A stretch of 6,098 nt of DNA from an archaeon (GTDB lineage: Archaea; Nanobdellota; Nanobdellia; Woesearchaeales; ARS49), in NCBI GenBank assembly GCA_016213425.1, contig JACRAI010000131.1:1-6098 (forward strand), read 5' to 3'. Position numbers and translations under genes: made by a program. Below, in pieces: positions 1 through 4,391 of the stretch. The notes beneath the pieces are model-generated. The model saw only the letters and a list, made by a program, of their open reading frames with translations. It did not search any database and had not been told where the DNA came from. Numbering within the stretch: the stretch's first letter is position 1; every line of letters starts with the position of its first letter.

Positions 1-65
1 AAGCAATTTCAACAAACATATTCTTAAACATTTATTCACTGTAAAGGGATTGTATTCCATAGTTT

Positions 66-80
66 AGAAATCTTTATAAT
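66..80 (+). promoter_or_regulatory. Archaeal BRE/TATA promoter of the 71-residue protein gene
   Basis: A purine-rich BRE-like stretch (AGAAATC, 66-72) runs into a TATA box (TTTATAAT, 73-80). Transcription would be expected to start about 25 nt further on, near 101-105, leaving a leader of roughly 45-50 nt before the ATG at 150. That leader length fits the presence of a Shine-Dalgarno sequence just before that start. Confidence 0.6.
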
Positions 81-138
81 ACCTAAATACAATTAAAATT
101 TAGGCGTTAAACAATTAAGACTATTTCTTGAAAGGGTT

Positions 139-145
139 GGGAGGT
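139..145 (+). promoter_or_regulatory. Strong Shine-Dalgarno site for the ATG at 150
   Basis: GGGAGGT lies 4 nt before the ATG and matches the complement of the archaeal 16S rRNA 3' end over GGAGGT. It fixes the start of the 71-residue protein. Most other genes here look leaderless, so this gene is the clear exception among those with their own promoter. Confidence 0.75.
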
Positions 146-149
146 AAAA

Positions 150-365
150 ATGAATAGCCAAATAAGTAATAACCCATTTAGTGCGTTTGAAGTTAAAGAA
201 GCTCCCGAGTTTGAAAGTGTTGAGATAGTTATTGGTGGAGCAGAATTATCCAAGCATGTAAGAGTTTCTTTTGATGATGAAATAGGAAAAGTTTTTACAA
301 ATAAATCAAAGAGCTACGTATCAAAAGTCGTTAATAGAGTAAAAACATACCTAGCAAATGCGTGA
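150..365 (+). CDS. Small protein of unknown function, 71 aa
   Basis: I do not recognise this family. The protein is soluble in character, with no hydrophobic segment long enough to span a membrane. It has an acidic N-terminal half (APEFESVEIVIGG at about residues 18-30, likely a beta strand) and a basic C-terminal stretch (about residues 50-68, rich in Lys, Val and Ser) that could form an amphipathic helix. It is supported as a real gene by a TATA/BRE element, a leader of about 45 nt and a strong Shine-Dalgarno sequence at ideal spacing. It stands alone, followed by a GC-rich, foldable non-coding stretch that may be part of the same transcript. A DNA- or RNA-binding role would suit the basic tail, but that is only a guess. 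Confidence 0.7.
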   Translation: MNSQISNNPFSAFEVKEAPEFESVEIVIGGAELSKHVRVSFDDEIGKVFTNKSKSYVSKVVNRVKTYLANA

Positions 366-385
366 AAGGTGTATTGGCTATCGAC

Positions 386-493
386 CTTAGCACTACATTT
401 AAAACTTTTGGGGGAGGTCATCAGTCCCCGTCCTGCCACCAGACATCAAGTGTTGAAATTCATTTGATGTCTGAGAGCTAAACGGGCGCTAAG
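386..493 (+). ncRNA. Candidate structured RNA or RNA element in a GC-rich island
   Basis: This lies in the gene-free stretch 366-577. Bases 408-440 are about two-thirds G+C in a strongly AT-rich region. Visible pairings are a closing helix CTTAGC (386-391) with GCTAAG (488-493), a 9-bp stem AGACATCAA (441-449) with TTGATGTCT (464-472), and a multibranch helix CCCGT (427-431) with ACGGG (482-486). An alternative hairpin GGGGA (411-415) with TCCCC (425-429) shares bases with the last helix, and AAGGT (366-370) with ACCTT (384-388) shares bases with the closing helix. Two mutually exclusive folds are therefore possible. No known RNA family was recognised. The strand is assigned by analogy with the flanking genes; the stems are equally possible on the other strand. 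It may be an independent RNA or the 3' part of the upstream mRNA. Confidence 0.45.
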
Positions 494-523
494 ATATTTG
501 TCTAAAAAACATATCAAACACTA

Positions 524-539
524 CTCACTATGAAGTGAG
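524..539. other. Perfect 6-bp hairpin, possible RNA 3' end
   Basis: CTCACT (524-529) and AGTGAG (534-539) form a perfect stem around the four-base loop ATGA. It separates the GC-rich island from the promoter of the membrane protein gene. It could mark a transcript end or be an operator for the promoter 9 bases downstream. The bases after it on the plus strand are A-rich rather than T-rich, so an intrinsic terminator reading is weak. Confidence 0.3.
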
Positions 540-547
540 ACTAAAAA

Positions 548-555
548 ATTAAATA
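548..555 (+). promoter_or_regulatory. TATA box of the small membrane protein gene
   Basis: ATTAAATA is centred about 26 nt before the ATG at 578. That spacing predicts a transcript beginning at or next to the start codon. No Shine-Dalgarno sequence precedes the ATG, which agrees with leaderless expression. Confidence 0.5.
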
Positions 556-577
556 CTACTAAATTAAATGTTATTCA

Positions 578-1036
578 ATGGCAAAAAATAGGTCTAAAGG
601 AGTTACAGCTTTCGGCTGGTATTTCACTGTTCTATCAGTGCTTGTTTTTTACTCAAATCTTTCTTTTTTAATTAGTGAATTATTAAAACTGATTCGTTTG
701 CCTCCAAATGTATTTGGAATATTTTCAATGTACATGCCTGTAATCAGGTTGTCTTTTCTTGATTACTTAATAGCAATAGTGGGTTTATTGGTTGCAGGAA
801 GATTATTCTTGATCGCTGTGGACATACTTAATTCAAAATTAAGATCTTTGAATGATTTAAATTTCAGTGCTTATTCATTTGTAGCTTATTATTTATTGAT
901 AATTATTGAAAGCATTAGAGAAGTTTGGGCGGGAACAGGTTTTTTTTCAGAGTATGGTTTAACATCCGCAATAATGAATATTATTTTTTGGTTCTTTGTA
1001 ATGAAGTTTTTTGAAGAAAGAAAAAATTCTCTTTAA
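578..1036 (+). CDS. Small four-helix integral membrane protein, 152 aa, unknown function
   Basis: I do not recognise a named family. The sequence shows four hydrophobic segments at about residues 10-33, 60-83, 96-112 and 128-145, so it should be an integral membrane protein. A short basic N-terminus (AKNRSK) favours a cytoplasmic N-terminal end, and the C-terminus (EERKNSL) is charged as well. With an even number of helices both ends would be cytoplasmic. There is no cleavable signal peptide and no catalytic motif that I can see. An ESIREVWAGTG stretch after the third segment is its most polar conserved-looking part. The ATG is chosen because a TATA box sits about 26 nt upstream. The gene is single and runs convergently into the minus-strand gene ending at 1055, with 18 nt between them. 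Confidence 0.8.
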   Translation: MAKNRSKGVTAFGWYFTVLSVLVFYSNLSFLISELLKLIRLPPNVFGIFSMYMPVIRLSFLDYLIAIVGLLVAGRLFLIAVDILNSKLRSLNDLNFSAYSFVAYYLLIIIESIREVWAGTGFFSEYGLTSAIMNIIFWFFVMKFFEERKNSL

Positions 1037-1054
1037 TTATTAACAATGAAGATT

Positions 1055-1372
1055 TTACCAGCTTACATTTATTAAATAATTTCCTCTCTCAATAAGTTTT
1101 TTCCTGCAAAGGTCTTCGAGAAGTATCGATGCAAGATTGTTGTACTCTCCAGTTTCTACAAATTTTTTCAAATCAGATTCTTCATACTCATCAAGTTTAC
1201 CGGTGATGCGTTCGAAAGCATGAGAAGAATCATTACTGCATTCTTGATCCGCAACAAAATCATACTCTTTGTTGTAAACTTTTTGAATAAAATCTTCAAA
1301 CTTACTCCAACTAACTTCTAAAACGGTTAGTTTTCTAACTTCTAAGGTTAGTGATGCTTTTTTATCTGTCAT
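1055..1372 (-). CDS. Small conserved hypothetical protein with phage-like character, 105 aa
   Basis: The function is unknown. From residue 20 on, the protein has a distinctive pattern: VSWSKFEDFIQKVY (20-33), YDFVADQE (37-44), the polar patch CSNDSSHAF (45-53), an acidic helix-rich middle, DLCRKKLI (87-94) and a C-terminus ending YLINVSW. From memory this resembles small hypothetical proteins encoded by tailed phages, which share the same order of an FVADQE-like stretch, an ND-S/T-SH patch and a C-terminal YLI-V-W. I could not verify this by search. The first 19 residues look like an extension. The start is supported by a TATA box 26 nt upstream (leaderless). It is divergent from the oxygenase operon and shares with it an intergenic region that contains a perfect palindrome. 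Confidence 0.75.
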   Translation of the reverse strand: MTDKKASLTLEVRKLTVLEVSWSKFEDFIQKVYNKEYDFVADQECSNDSSHAFERITGKLDEYEESDLKKFVETGEYNNLASILLEDLCRKKLIERGNYLINVSW

Positions 1373-1393
1373 GAAAATTAAAAAAATGACTCT

Positions 1394-1409
1394 TATTTTA
1401 AATCTTTAT
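1394..1409 (-). promoter_or_regulatory. BRE/TATA promoter of the minus-strand 105-aa gene
   Basis: Read on the minus strand, TTTAAAATA (1402-1394) is a good TATA box preceded by a purine-rich BRE-like stretch. It is centred about 26 nt before the ATG at 1372, so the mRNA is predicted to be leaderless. The BRE part overlaps one arm of the palindrome at 1405-1420. Confidence 0.6.
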
Positions 1410-1420
1410 CTTAAGATAAA
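1405..1420. promoter_or_regulatory. Perfect 16-bp palindrome between divergent promoters, candidate operator
   Basis: TTTATCTTAAGATAAA is identical to its own reverse complement over all 16 bases. It lies between the TATA box of the minus-strand gene (1394-1402) and that of the oxygenase operon (1426-1434), and it abuts the former. A dimeric regulator bound here could control both promoters. The regulator is not identifiable from the window. Confidence 0.45.
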
Positions 1421-1425
1421 ATAAC

Positions 1426-1434
1426 CTTTTTAAG
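1426..1434 (+). promoter_or_regulatory. TATA-like element of the oxygenase operon
   Basis: CTTTTTAAG is centred about 27 nt before the ATG at 1457. No Shine-Dalgarno sequence precedes that ATG, so a leaderless transcript is likely. The element is a weaker match to the archaeal TATA consensus than the others in the window. Confidence 0.45.
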
Positions 1435-1456
1435 TCTAGACCTTATTCTAGCTGTT

Positions 1457-2065
1457 ATGCTTAACAAATGGATTAATAAAAAGTATTTGCAACCTGAACA
1501 ATTCAAGCAAGAATTTCTTAACAATAAACCTTACCCGCACTTAGAGTTTAAAAATTTTCTAAAGGAAGAAAAAGCAATGGAAGTATTAAAATCATTAGCT
1601 CAAGAAAAATTCATTGAAAAAGAAGCTGACTTATTCAAGTTCATGCAAACTAATGATTTGGGAAGCACCAAAAACAGAGTTGTCAAGGAATTTGTGCAAT
1701 TCTTGTACTCAAAAGAATTTATTGATTACATGCAAAAATTAACCGGGTTCAAATTCCAAAACAAAGTAGATGTTGCAGGCACTTTATACCAAAATACCGA
1801 TTACTTATTATGCCATGATGATGAATTAGAAGGGAGAAAGATTGCTTTCTTATTTTATTTTTCTGACTTTGAAGAAAATGAAGGGGGAAGTTTAAATTTA
1901 TTTGATTCAAAAAAAGGAAAACCGGTAAAAGTGGTTAAAAAAATAGTTCCGAAATTTAACAAGTTGGCTTTTTTTGAAGTTTCACCAATATCGTTCCATG
2001 AAGTAGAAGAAGTTATTGCGGATAAACAAAGAATAGCGATAGGTGGATGGTTTTATGATAAATAA
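1457..2065 (+). CDS. 2-oxoglutarate/Fe(II)-dependent oxygenase, Tpa1/Ofd1-type prolyl hydroxylase-like
   Basis: This is a double-stranded beta-helix dioxygenase that should use Fe(II), O2 and 2-oxoglutarate to hydroxylate a substrate, in related proteins a protein prolyl residue. The iron triad is visible: His120 and Asp122 in YLLCHDDELEGRKIAFLFYF (116-135), and His181 in FFEVSPISFHEV (172-183). Arg192 in QRIAIGGWF is the expected 2-oxoglutarate ligand, and NEGGSLNLFD (141-150) is the typical GG turn. The 202 residues match one catalytic domain of the Tpa1/Ofd1/OGFOD1 group; those eukaryotic proteins carry a second, inactive domain, which may here be supplied by the next gene. The 11-nt overlap with that gene indicates an operon and translational coupling. 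The substrate is unknown; ribosomal protein uS12 is known for the eukaryotic relatives only. Confidence 0.88.
   Translation: MLNKWINKKYLQPEQFKQEFLNNKPYPHLEFKNFLKEEKAMEVLKSLAQEKFIEKEADLFKFMQTNDLGSTKNRVVKEFVQFLYSKEFIDYMQKLTGFKFQNKVDVAGTLYQNTDYLLCHDDELEGRKIAFLFYFSDFEENEGGSLNLFDSKKGKPVKVVKKIVPKFNKLAFFEVSPISFHEVEEVIADKQRIAIGGWFYDK
2041..2046 (+). promoter_or_regulatory. Internal Shine-Dalgarno site that decides the ATG 2055 start
   Basis: AGGTGG lies inside the last codons of the oxygenase gene, 8 nt before the ATG at 2055. It supports that ATG over the in-frame GTG at 2043, which would have no ribosome site at a useful distance. The arrangement suggests that ribosomes reinitiate after or during translation of the upstream gene. 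Confidence 0.55.
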
Positions 2066-2591
2066 AATATATTTAGAAAAAATTGAAGAAATAAAAAAAT
2101 CACTTAATTCCAATCCTGACTTTCCTAGCACGCAATTGAACAATTTTTTAGTTGATTATTCTGATTTCAAGAAAAAAGTTGAGCAATTAAGATACAAAAA
2201 AGATGTTGATGTTTTACATCACAAACTAAGCAAAGCAGAAATCAACATTCCAGAACTTAAAGAATGGTTGTCTAAAATTCTCGGCAAGAAAATAACTCAC
2301 ACAAATTTCACAGCACATCTGTTAGAGTGGAGAGATTACTTAATAATGAACGATGATTACGAAGAAAAACCAGGAATAGATGTGATATTCGATTTAACAA
2401 AAGACTGGAATTCTAAAGGGGGAGGGCAAATAATTTACGTTGATGGAACAGGAGAATATTATGCCATCCCAATTTCAGAAAATTCTTTAACAATAGTAGA
2501 ACGAAAAAAAGGAGTGCAAAAATTCTTCAAATATTTGAATAATTTGGCGAAAAATAATAAAAGATTCTTTTTAGTGCTGAACATTTTTTAG
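2055..2591 (+). CDS. Divergent 2OG/Fe(II) oxygenase-like protein lacking metal ligands, probable pseudoenzyme
   Basis: The 178 residues align by eye along their length with the upstream oxygenase: LNSNPDFPSTQLNNFL (17-32) with its LNNKPYPHLEFKNFL, ELKEWLSKILGKKI (67-80) with its EFIDYMQKLTGFKF, YLIMNDDYE (95-103) with its YLLCHDDEL, and SLTIVER (144-150) with its KLAFFEV. In that alignment the first iron His becomes Asn99, the Asp is kept as Asp101, the distal His becomes Lys156, and the 2-oxoglutarate Arg is kept as Arg170. Spacing between the motifs is also preserved (D101 to GG at 122-123). Without the two histidines it should not bind iron normally. A scaffold or substrate-binding partner is the natural inference, like the inactive second domain of Tpa1. 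It overlaps the oxygenase gene by 11 nt. Homology is my reading and should be scored by profile comparison. Confidence 0.7.
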   Translation: MINKIYLEKIEEIKKSLNSNPDFPSTQLNNFLVDYSDFKKKVEQLRYKKDVDVLHHKLSKAEINIPELKEWLSKILGKKITHTNFTAHLLEWRDYLIMNDDYEEKPGIDVIFDLTKDWNSKGGGQIIYVDGTGEYYAIPISENSLTIVERKKGVQKFFKYLNNLAKNNKRFFLVLNIF

Positions 2592-2640
2592 TTTACAGAA
2601 AGTACTGTGAGCTGCAAACTATGAACTTAGAACCACAAAC
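2590..2640. repeat. Intergenic inverted repeat with modules shared with 4275-4329
   Basis: AGTTTACAG (2590-2598) pairs with CTGCAAACT (2612-2620) with one mismatch, giving a hairpin between two convergent genes. It is followed by GAACCACAAAC (2630-2640). The 10-mer GCTGCAAACT (2611-2620) recurs at 4313-4322, and the reverse complement of GAACCACAAAC recurs at 4276-4286. The hairpin could also serve as a bidirectional transcript end for the oxygenase operon and the TrmB-type gene. Confidence 0.45.
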
Positions 2641-3380
2641 TATTTTATTTTCTCGCTCTTTTCCCAAATAGTTAAGAAATATTTATTCAAAAAACTTGAT
2701 AAGTCTTCATCTTTAATTAAGATGTTGAATCTTTCTTTCACTTCAGGACTTTTTAGTGTTATCTTGCAGGCAGTGCCGTCTTTTATTATTACTGAAAAGT
2801 TTTGCAGAGGATAATATTTTAGTTTTATTCCTATTCTTTTGTAAGCATTAATTAATTCTTTATTTACTGAAGTTCTAGTTATTATGATTCTAACATCAAA
2901 TCCCTTTAATTTTTTTAATTCATCAAGCAGAGTGTATTTGTGTCCGCTGCTTGCTCTCCAGCCTAAAATGTATAATGATTTTTGTACTTTTGAAATAAAA
3001 TCTTTTGTTATAGAAACTGAAGCATCAACGCCGTGCGAAAGACTTACAACTTGTTTTTTTTGCAGAACTTTGTTATCTCTTCTCAATTGGTCAAGTTCTG
3101 GAATGATTGTTTCTTCTATTTCTTTTAAATCATCAATTTTCGTTTCAATAAAATTCTTCACAGCAATTGAAGGTTTGATTGCTTCATACTCGCTAATTTC
3201 CCCTTCAAATTGCTGAATTAAACCTTTTTGTATTAGACTTTTCAAGTTAGGATAAACTGCTGTTGGAGGGACTTTAGAGTACTCGCTTAATTCTTTAGCA
3301 TCACTCCTGCCGTATTTTAGTAGGGAGTAATAAATTGATTCTTCATAGCTTGACAATCCCAACTGTCTAAGAGCTTCCAT
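2640..3380 (-). CDS. TrmB-family transcriptional regulator, 246 aa
   Basis: This is a DNA-binding regulator acting in the cytoplasm. Residues 4-58 form the winged helix-turn-helix typical of TrmB: LGLSSYEESIYYSLLKYG, then DAKELSEYSKVPPTAVYPNL (recognition helix) and the wing near QKGLIQQFEG. A helical, charged linker at about 75-110 probably makes the dimerising coiled coil. The C-terminal part (about 111-242) alternates strands and helices (SLYILGW, FDVRIIITRT, FSVIIKDGTACKITL) and resembles the small phospholipase-D-like effector domain of short TrmB proteins rather than the larger sugar-binding domain. At 246 residues it belongs to the short class, so its ligand cannot be assumed to be maltose or trehalose. 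It is divergent from the phosphatase gene and shares its promoter, so control of itself and that gene is plausible. Confidence 0.88.
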   Translation of the reverse strand: MEALRQLGLSSYEESIYYSLLKYGRSDAKELSEYSKVPPTAVYPNLKSLIQKGLIQQFEGEISEYEAIKPSIAVKNFIETKIDDLKEIEETIIPELDQLRRDNKVLQKKQVVSLSHGVDASVSITKDFISKVQKSLYILGWRASSGHKYTLLDELKKLKGFDVRIIITRTSVNKELINAYKRIGIKLKYYPLQNFSVIIKDGTACKITLKSPEVKERFNILIKDEDLSSFLNKYFLTIWEKSEKIK

Positions 3381-3403
3381 TAATAATTAAAAATTAATAG
3401 TAA

Positions 3404-3413
3404 TATATAAATA
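3404..3413. promoter_or_regulatory. Single TATA box midway between divergent TrmB and phosphatase genes
   Basis: TATATAAATA lies in the 55-nt gap between the start codons at 3380 (minus) and 3436 (plus). Its core TATATAAA (3404-3411) is centred about 28 nt from each ATG and reads as a TATA box on both strands (TTTATATA on the minus strand). No second well-placed TATA box is visible for either gene. Both mRNAs would be leaderless. Confidence 0.55.
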
Positions 3414-3435
3414 TTAGCCTGTTTTTGTATTTGTT

Positions 3436-4227
3436 ATGGAATACAAAAAAGAATTAGAAAAAGCAGTAGAGCTTGCACAGAGCGCAGGCGAATTAGTAAT
3501 GAAATACCATGACGGGCATTTCGATGTTGAAACAAAAAATGATGGAACACCGGTCACAATAGCTGACAAGAAGTCTAACGAGCTAATACTTAAAGGATTA
3601 AGAGATGCATTTCCTTTAGACGGAGTTGTTAGCGAAGAATTAGAAAAAGTCGAAGGAAAAAGAACTTGGTACATAGATCCTATAGATGGAACTAAAGGAT
3701 TCATAAGAAGAAACGGAGATTTTGCAGTGCATATAGGGTTAGTTGAAGATGGAAGACCTGTTTTAGGAGTTGTTTACAGACCTTTAACCAAAGAATGTTA
3801 TTATGGAGTCAAAGGTGTAGGTGCTTTCAAAGTTAACGGCAATAATGTTCAAGAACTTAACGTGAATGGAGAAAATAATGGATTAAGATTAATGGTGAGC
3901 TATAATTATGATGACAAAGAAGAAGCCAGAGACTTAGTAGCATTGTTAAATCCTAGTGAAATCATTAAATCTGGAAGTGAAGGATTAAGATTGATGCGAT
4001 TAGTAGAAAACAAAGCAGATTTGAGAATTACAGAAAGACCCGATATGTGCAGCACTTGGGATTTGTGTGCACCTCATGCAGTAATCGAAGCAGCTGGCGG
4101 AATTGTAAGTTTTCTTGATGGGAACAGAGTAGATTACCATGGTCAAGGAAAAATTGGCAAGCAATATGTGGCTGCAAGAAGCAAAGAATATTTAGATTAC
4201 GCAAGAAAAAGATTAGGATACACTTAA
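3436..4227 (+). CDS. cysQ: Inositol monophosphatase superfamily phosphatase, 3'(2'),5'-bisphosphate nucleotidase (CysQ)-like
   Basis: This is a cytoplasmic Mg2+-dependent phosphatase. All superfamily metal sites are visible: GTPVTIADKKSN (37-48) with Asp44, the VSEE pair Glu67/Glu68, DPIDGTKGF (81-89) with Asp81 and Asp84, and TWDLCAPHAVIEAAGG (207-222) with Asp209. The form DPIDGTKGFIRRNGDFAVHIGL resembles the CysQ/Hal2 group (DGTK-F followed by G-F-V) more than classic inositol monophosphatases (DGTTNF). Adenosine 3',5'-bisphosphate, a by-product of sulfate or coenzyme A metabolism, is therefore the favoured substrate, though some archaeal relatives hydrolyse inositol or fructose phosphates. 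The length of 263 residues is complete for the family. The ATG lies 28 nt after the TATA box it shares with the divergent regulator gene. The symbol is by similarity of motifs only. Confidence 0.85.
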   Translation: MEYKKELEKAVELAQSAGELVMKYHDGHFDVETKNDGTPVTIADKKSNELILKGLRDAFPLDGVVSEELEKVEGKRTWYIDPIDGTKGFIRRNGDFAVHIGLVEDGRPVLGVVYRPLTKECYYGVKGVGAFKVNGNNVQELNVNGENNGLRLMVSYNYDDKEEARDLVALLNPSEIIKSGSEGLRLMRLVENKADLRITERPDMCSTWDLCAPHAVIEAAGGIVSFLDGNRVDYHGQGKIGKQYVAARSKEYLDYARKRLGYT

Positions 4228-4274
4228 AGAGTTTAGGGGTTATTGGTTTTTAGTTTAGGACTATATTAGTTTGC

Positions 4275-4329
4275 GGTTTGTGGTTCGCAGTTTGAGGGTG
4301 ATTTATATCTATGCTGCAAACTTCAAACC
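4275..4329. repeat. Long imperfect inverted repeat in the gap before trkH
   Basis: GGTTTGTGGTTCGCAG (4275-4290) pairs with CTGCAAACTTCAAACC (4314-4329): 14 of 16 positions pair if one G-U is allowed, around a 23-base loop. The two arms are themselves related to the repeat at 2590-2640. The gap 4228-4391 also has a direct repeat GTTTAGG (4231-4237 and 4253-4259). The stem may end transcription of the phosphatase gene; otherwise the stretch holds only the trkH promoter. Confidence 0.5.
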
Positions 4330-4359
4330 AATTTACTCTAAATCAATTCTATGGTAAAC

Positions 4360-4369
4360 TTAATAAACT
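4360..4369 (+). promoter_or_regulatory. TATA-like element of trkH
   Basis: TTAATAAACT is centred about 27 nt before the ATG at 4392. This favours that ATG over the in-frame TTG at 4374, because leaderless mRNAs in this window start about 26-28 nt after the TATA box. Confidence 0.4.
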
Positions 4370-4391
4370 CTGATTGAATTATCCCTTTGGG

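Noticed and set aside
1..67. Short open stretches at the left edge: a minus-strand ATG at 60 open to the edge, and two plus-strand frames ending in stops at 42-44 and 65-67.
   Set aside because: Each covers only about 14-21 codons, they conflict with one another, and none shows a recognisable protein pattern. The true gene, if any, lies outside the window.
410..475. C/D-box or tRNA-like signals: TGATGA on the minus strand (418-423), CTGA at 471-474, and a tRNA-3'-end-like TGCCACCA at 434-441.
   Set aside because: No paired C and D boxes at guide-RNA spacing on either strand, and no matching acceptor strand, D-arm, anticodon arm or T-loop consensus for a tRNA.
410..493. Resemblance to the conserved core of RNase P RNA: GGAGG...AGTCC (413-428) and ACGGGCGCTAA (482-492) can pair in a P4-like way with a bulged U.
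   Set aside because: The hallmark GAGGAAAGUCC and ACAGAA boxes are absent, no P2 partner strands were found, and about 110 nt is far too short. Probably coincidence, though a covariance search would settle it.
1326..1339. GTTAG-TTTT-CTAAC hairpin near the 5' end of the 105-aa gene.
   Set aside because: It lies within coding sequence and is only five base pairs; repeated TTAG/CTAA strings are explained by Leu and Thr codons there.
2043..2054. GTG start at 2043 for the second oxygenase-like gene.
   Set aside because: The ATG at 2055 has AGGTGG eight bases upstream, whereas the GTG overlaps that same element and would have no ribosome site of its own.
2884..3216. Plus-strand open frame of 110 codons inside the TrmB-type gene.
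   Set aside because: It lies wholly opposite a well-recognised regulator gene; its Ser/Phe/Cys-rich product has no family pattern and no promoter or ribosome site.
3414..3704. Minus-strand open frame of 96 codons over the start of the phosphatase gene.
   Set aside because: It is antisense to the conserved metal-binding motifs of the phosphatase, its product is low-complexity Ser-rich, and it ends inside the shared promoter.
4351..4377. Eight-codon upstream reading frame (ATG 4351 to TGA) just before trkH.
   Set aside because: It has no ribosome site, and it would lie upstream of or across the transcription start predicted from the TATA element at 4360-4369.
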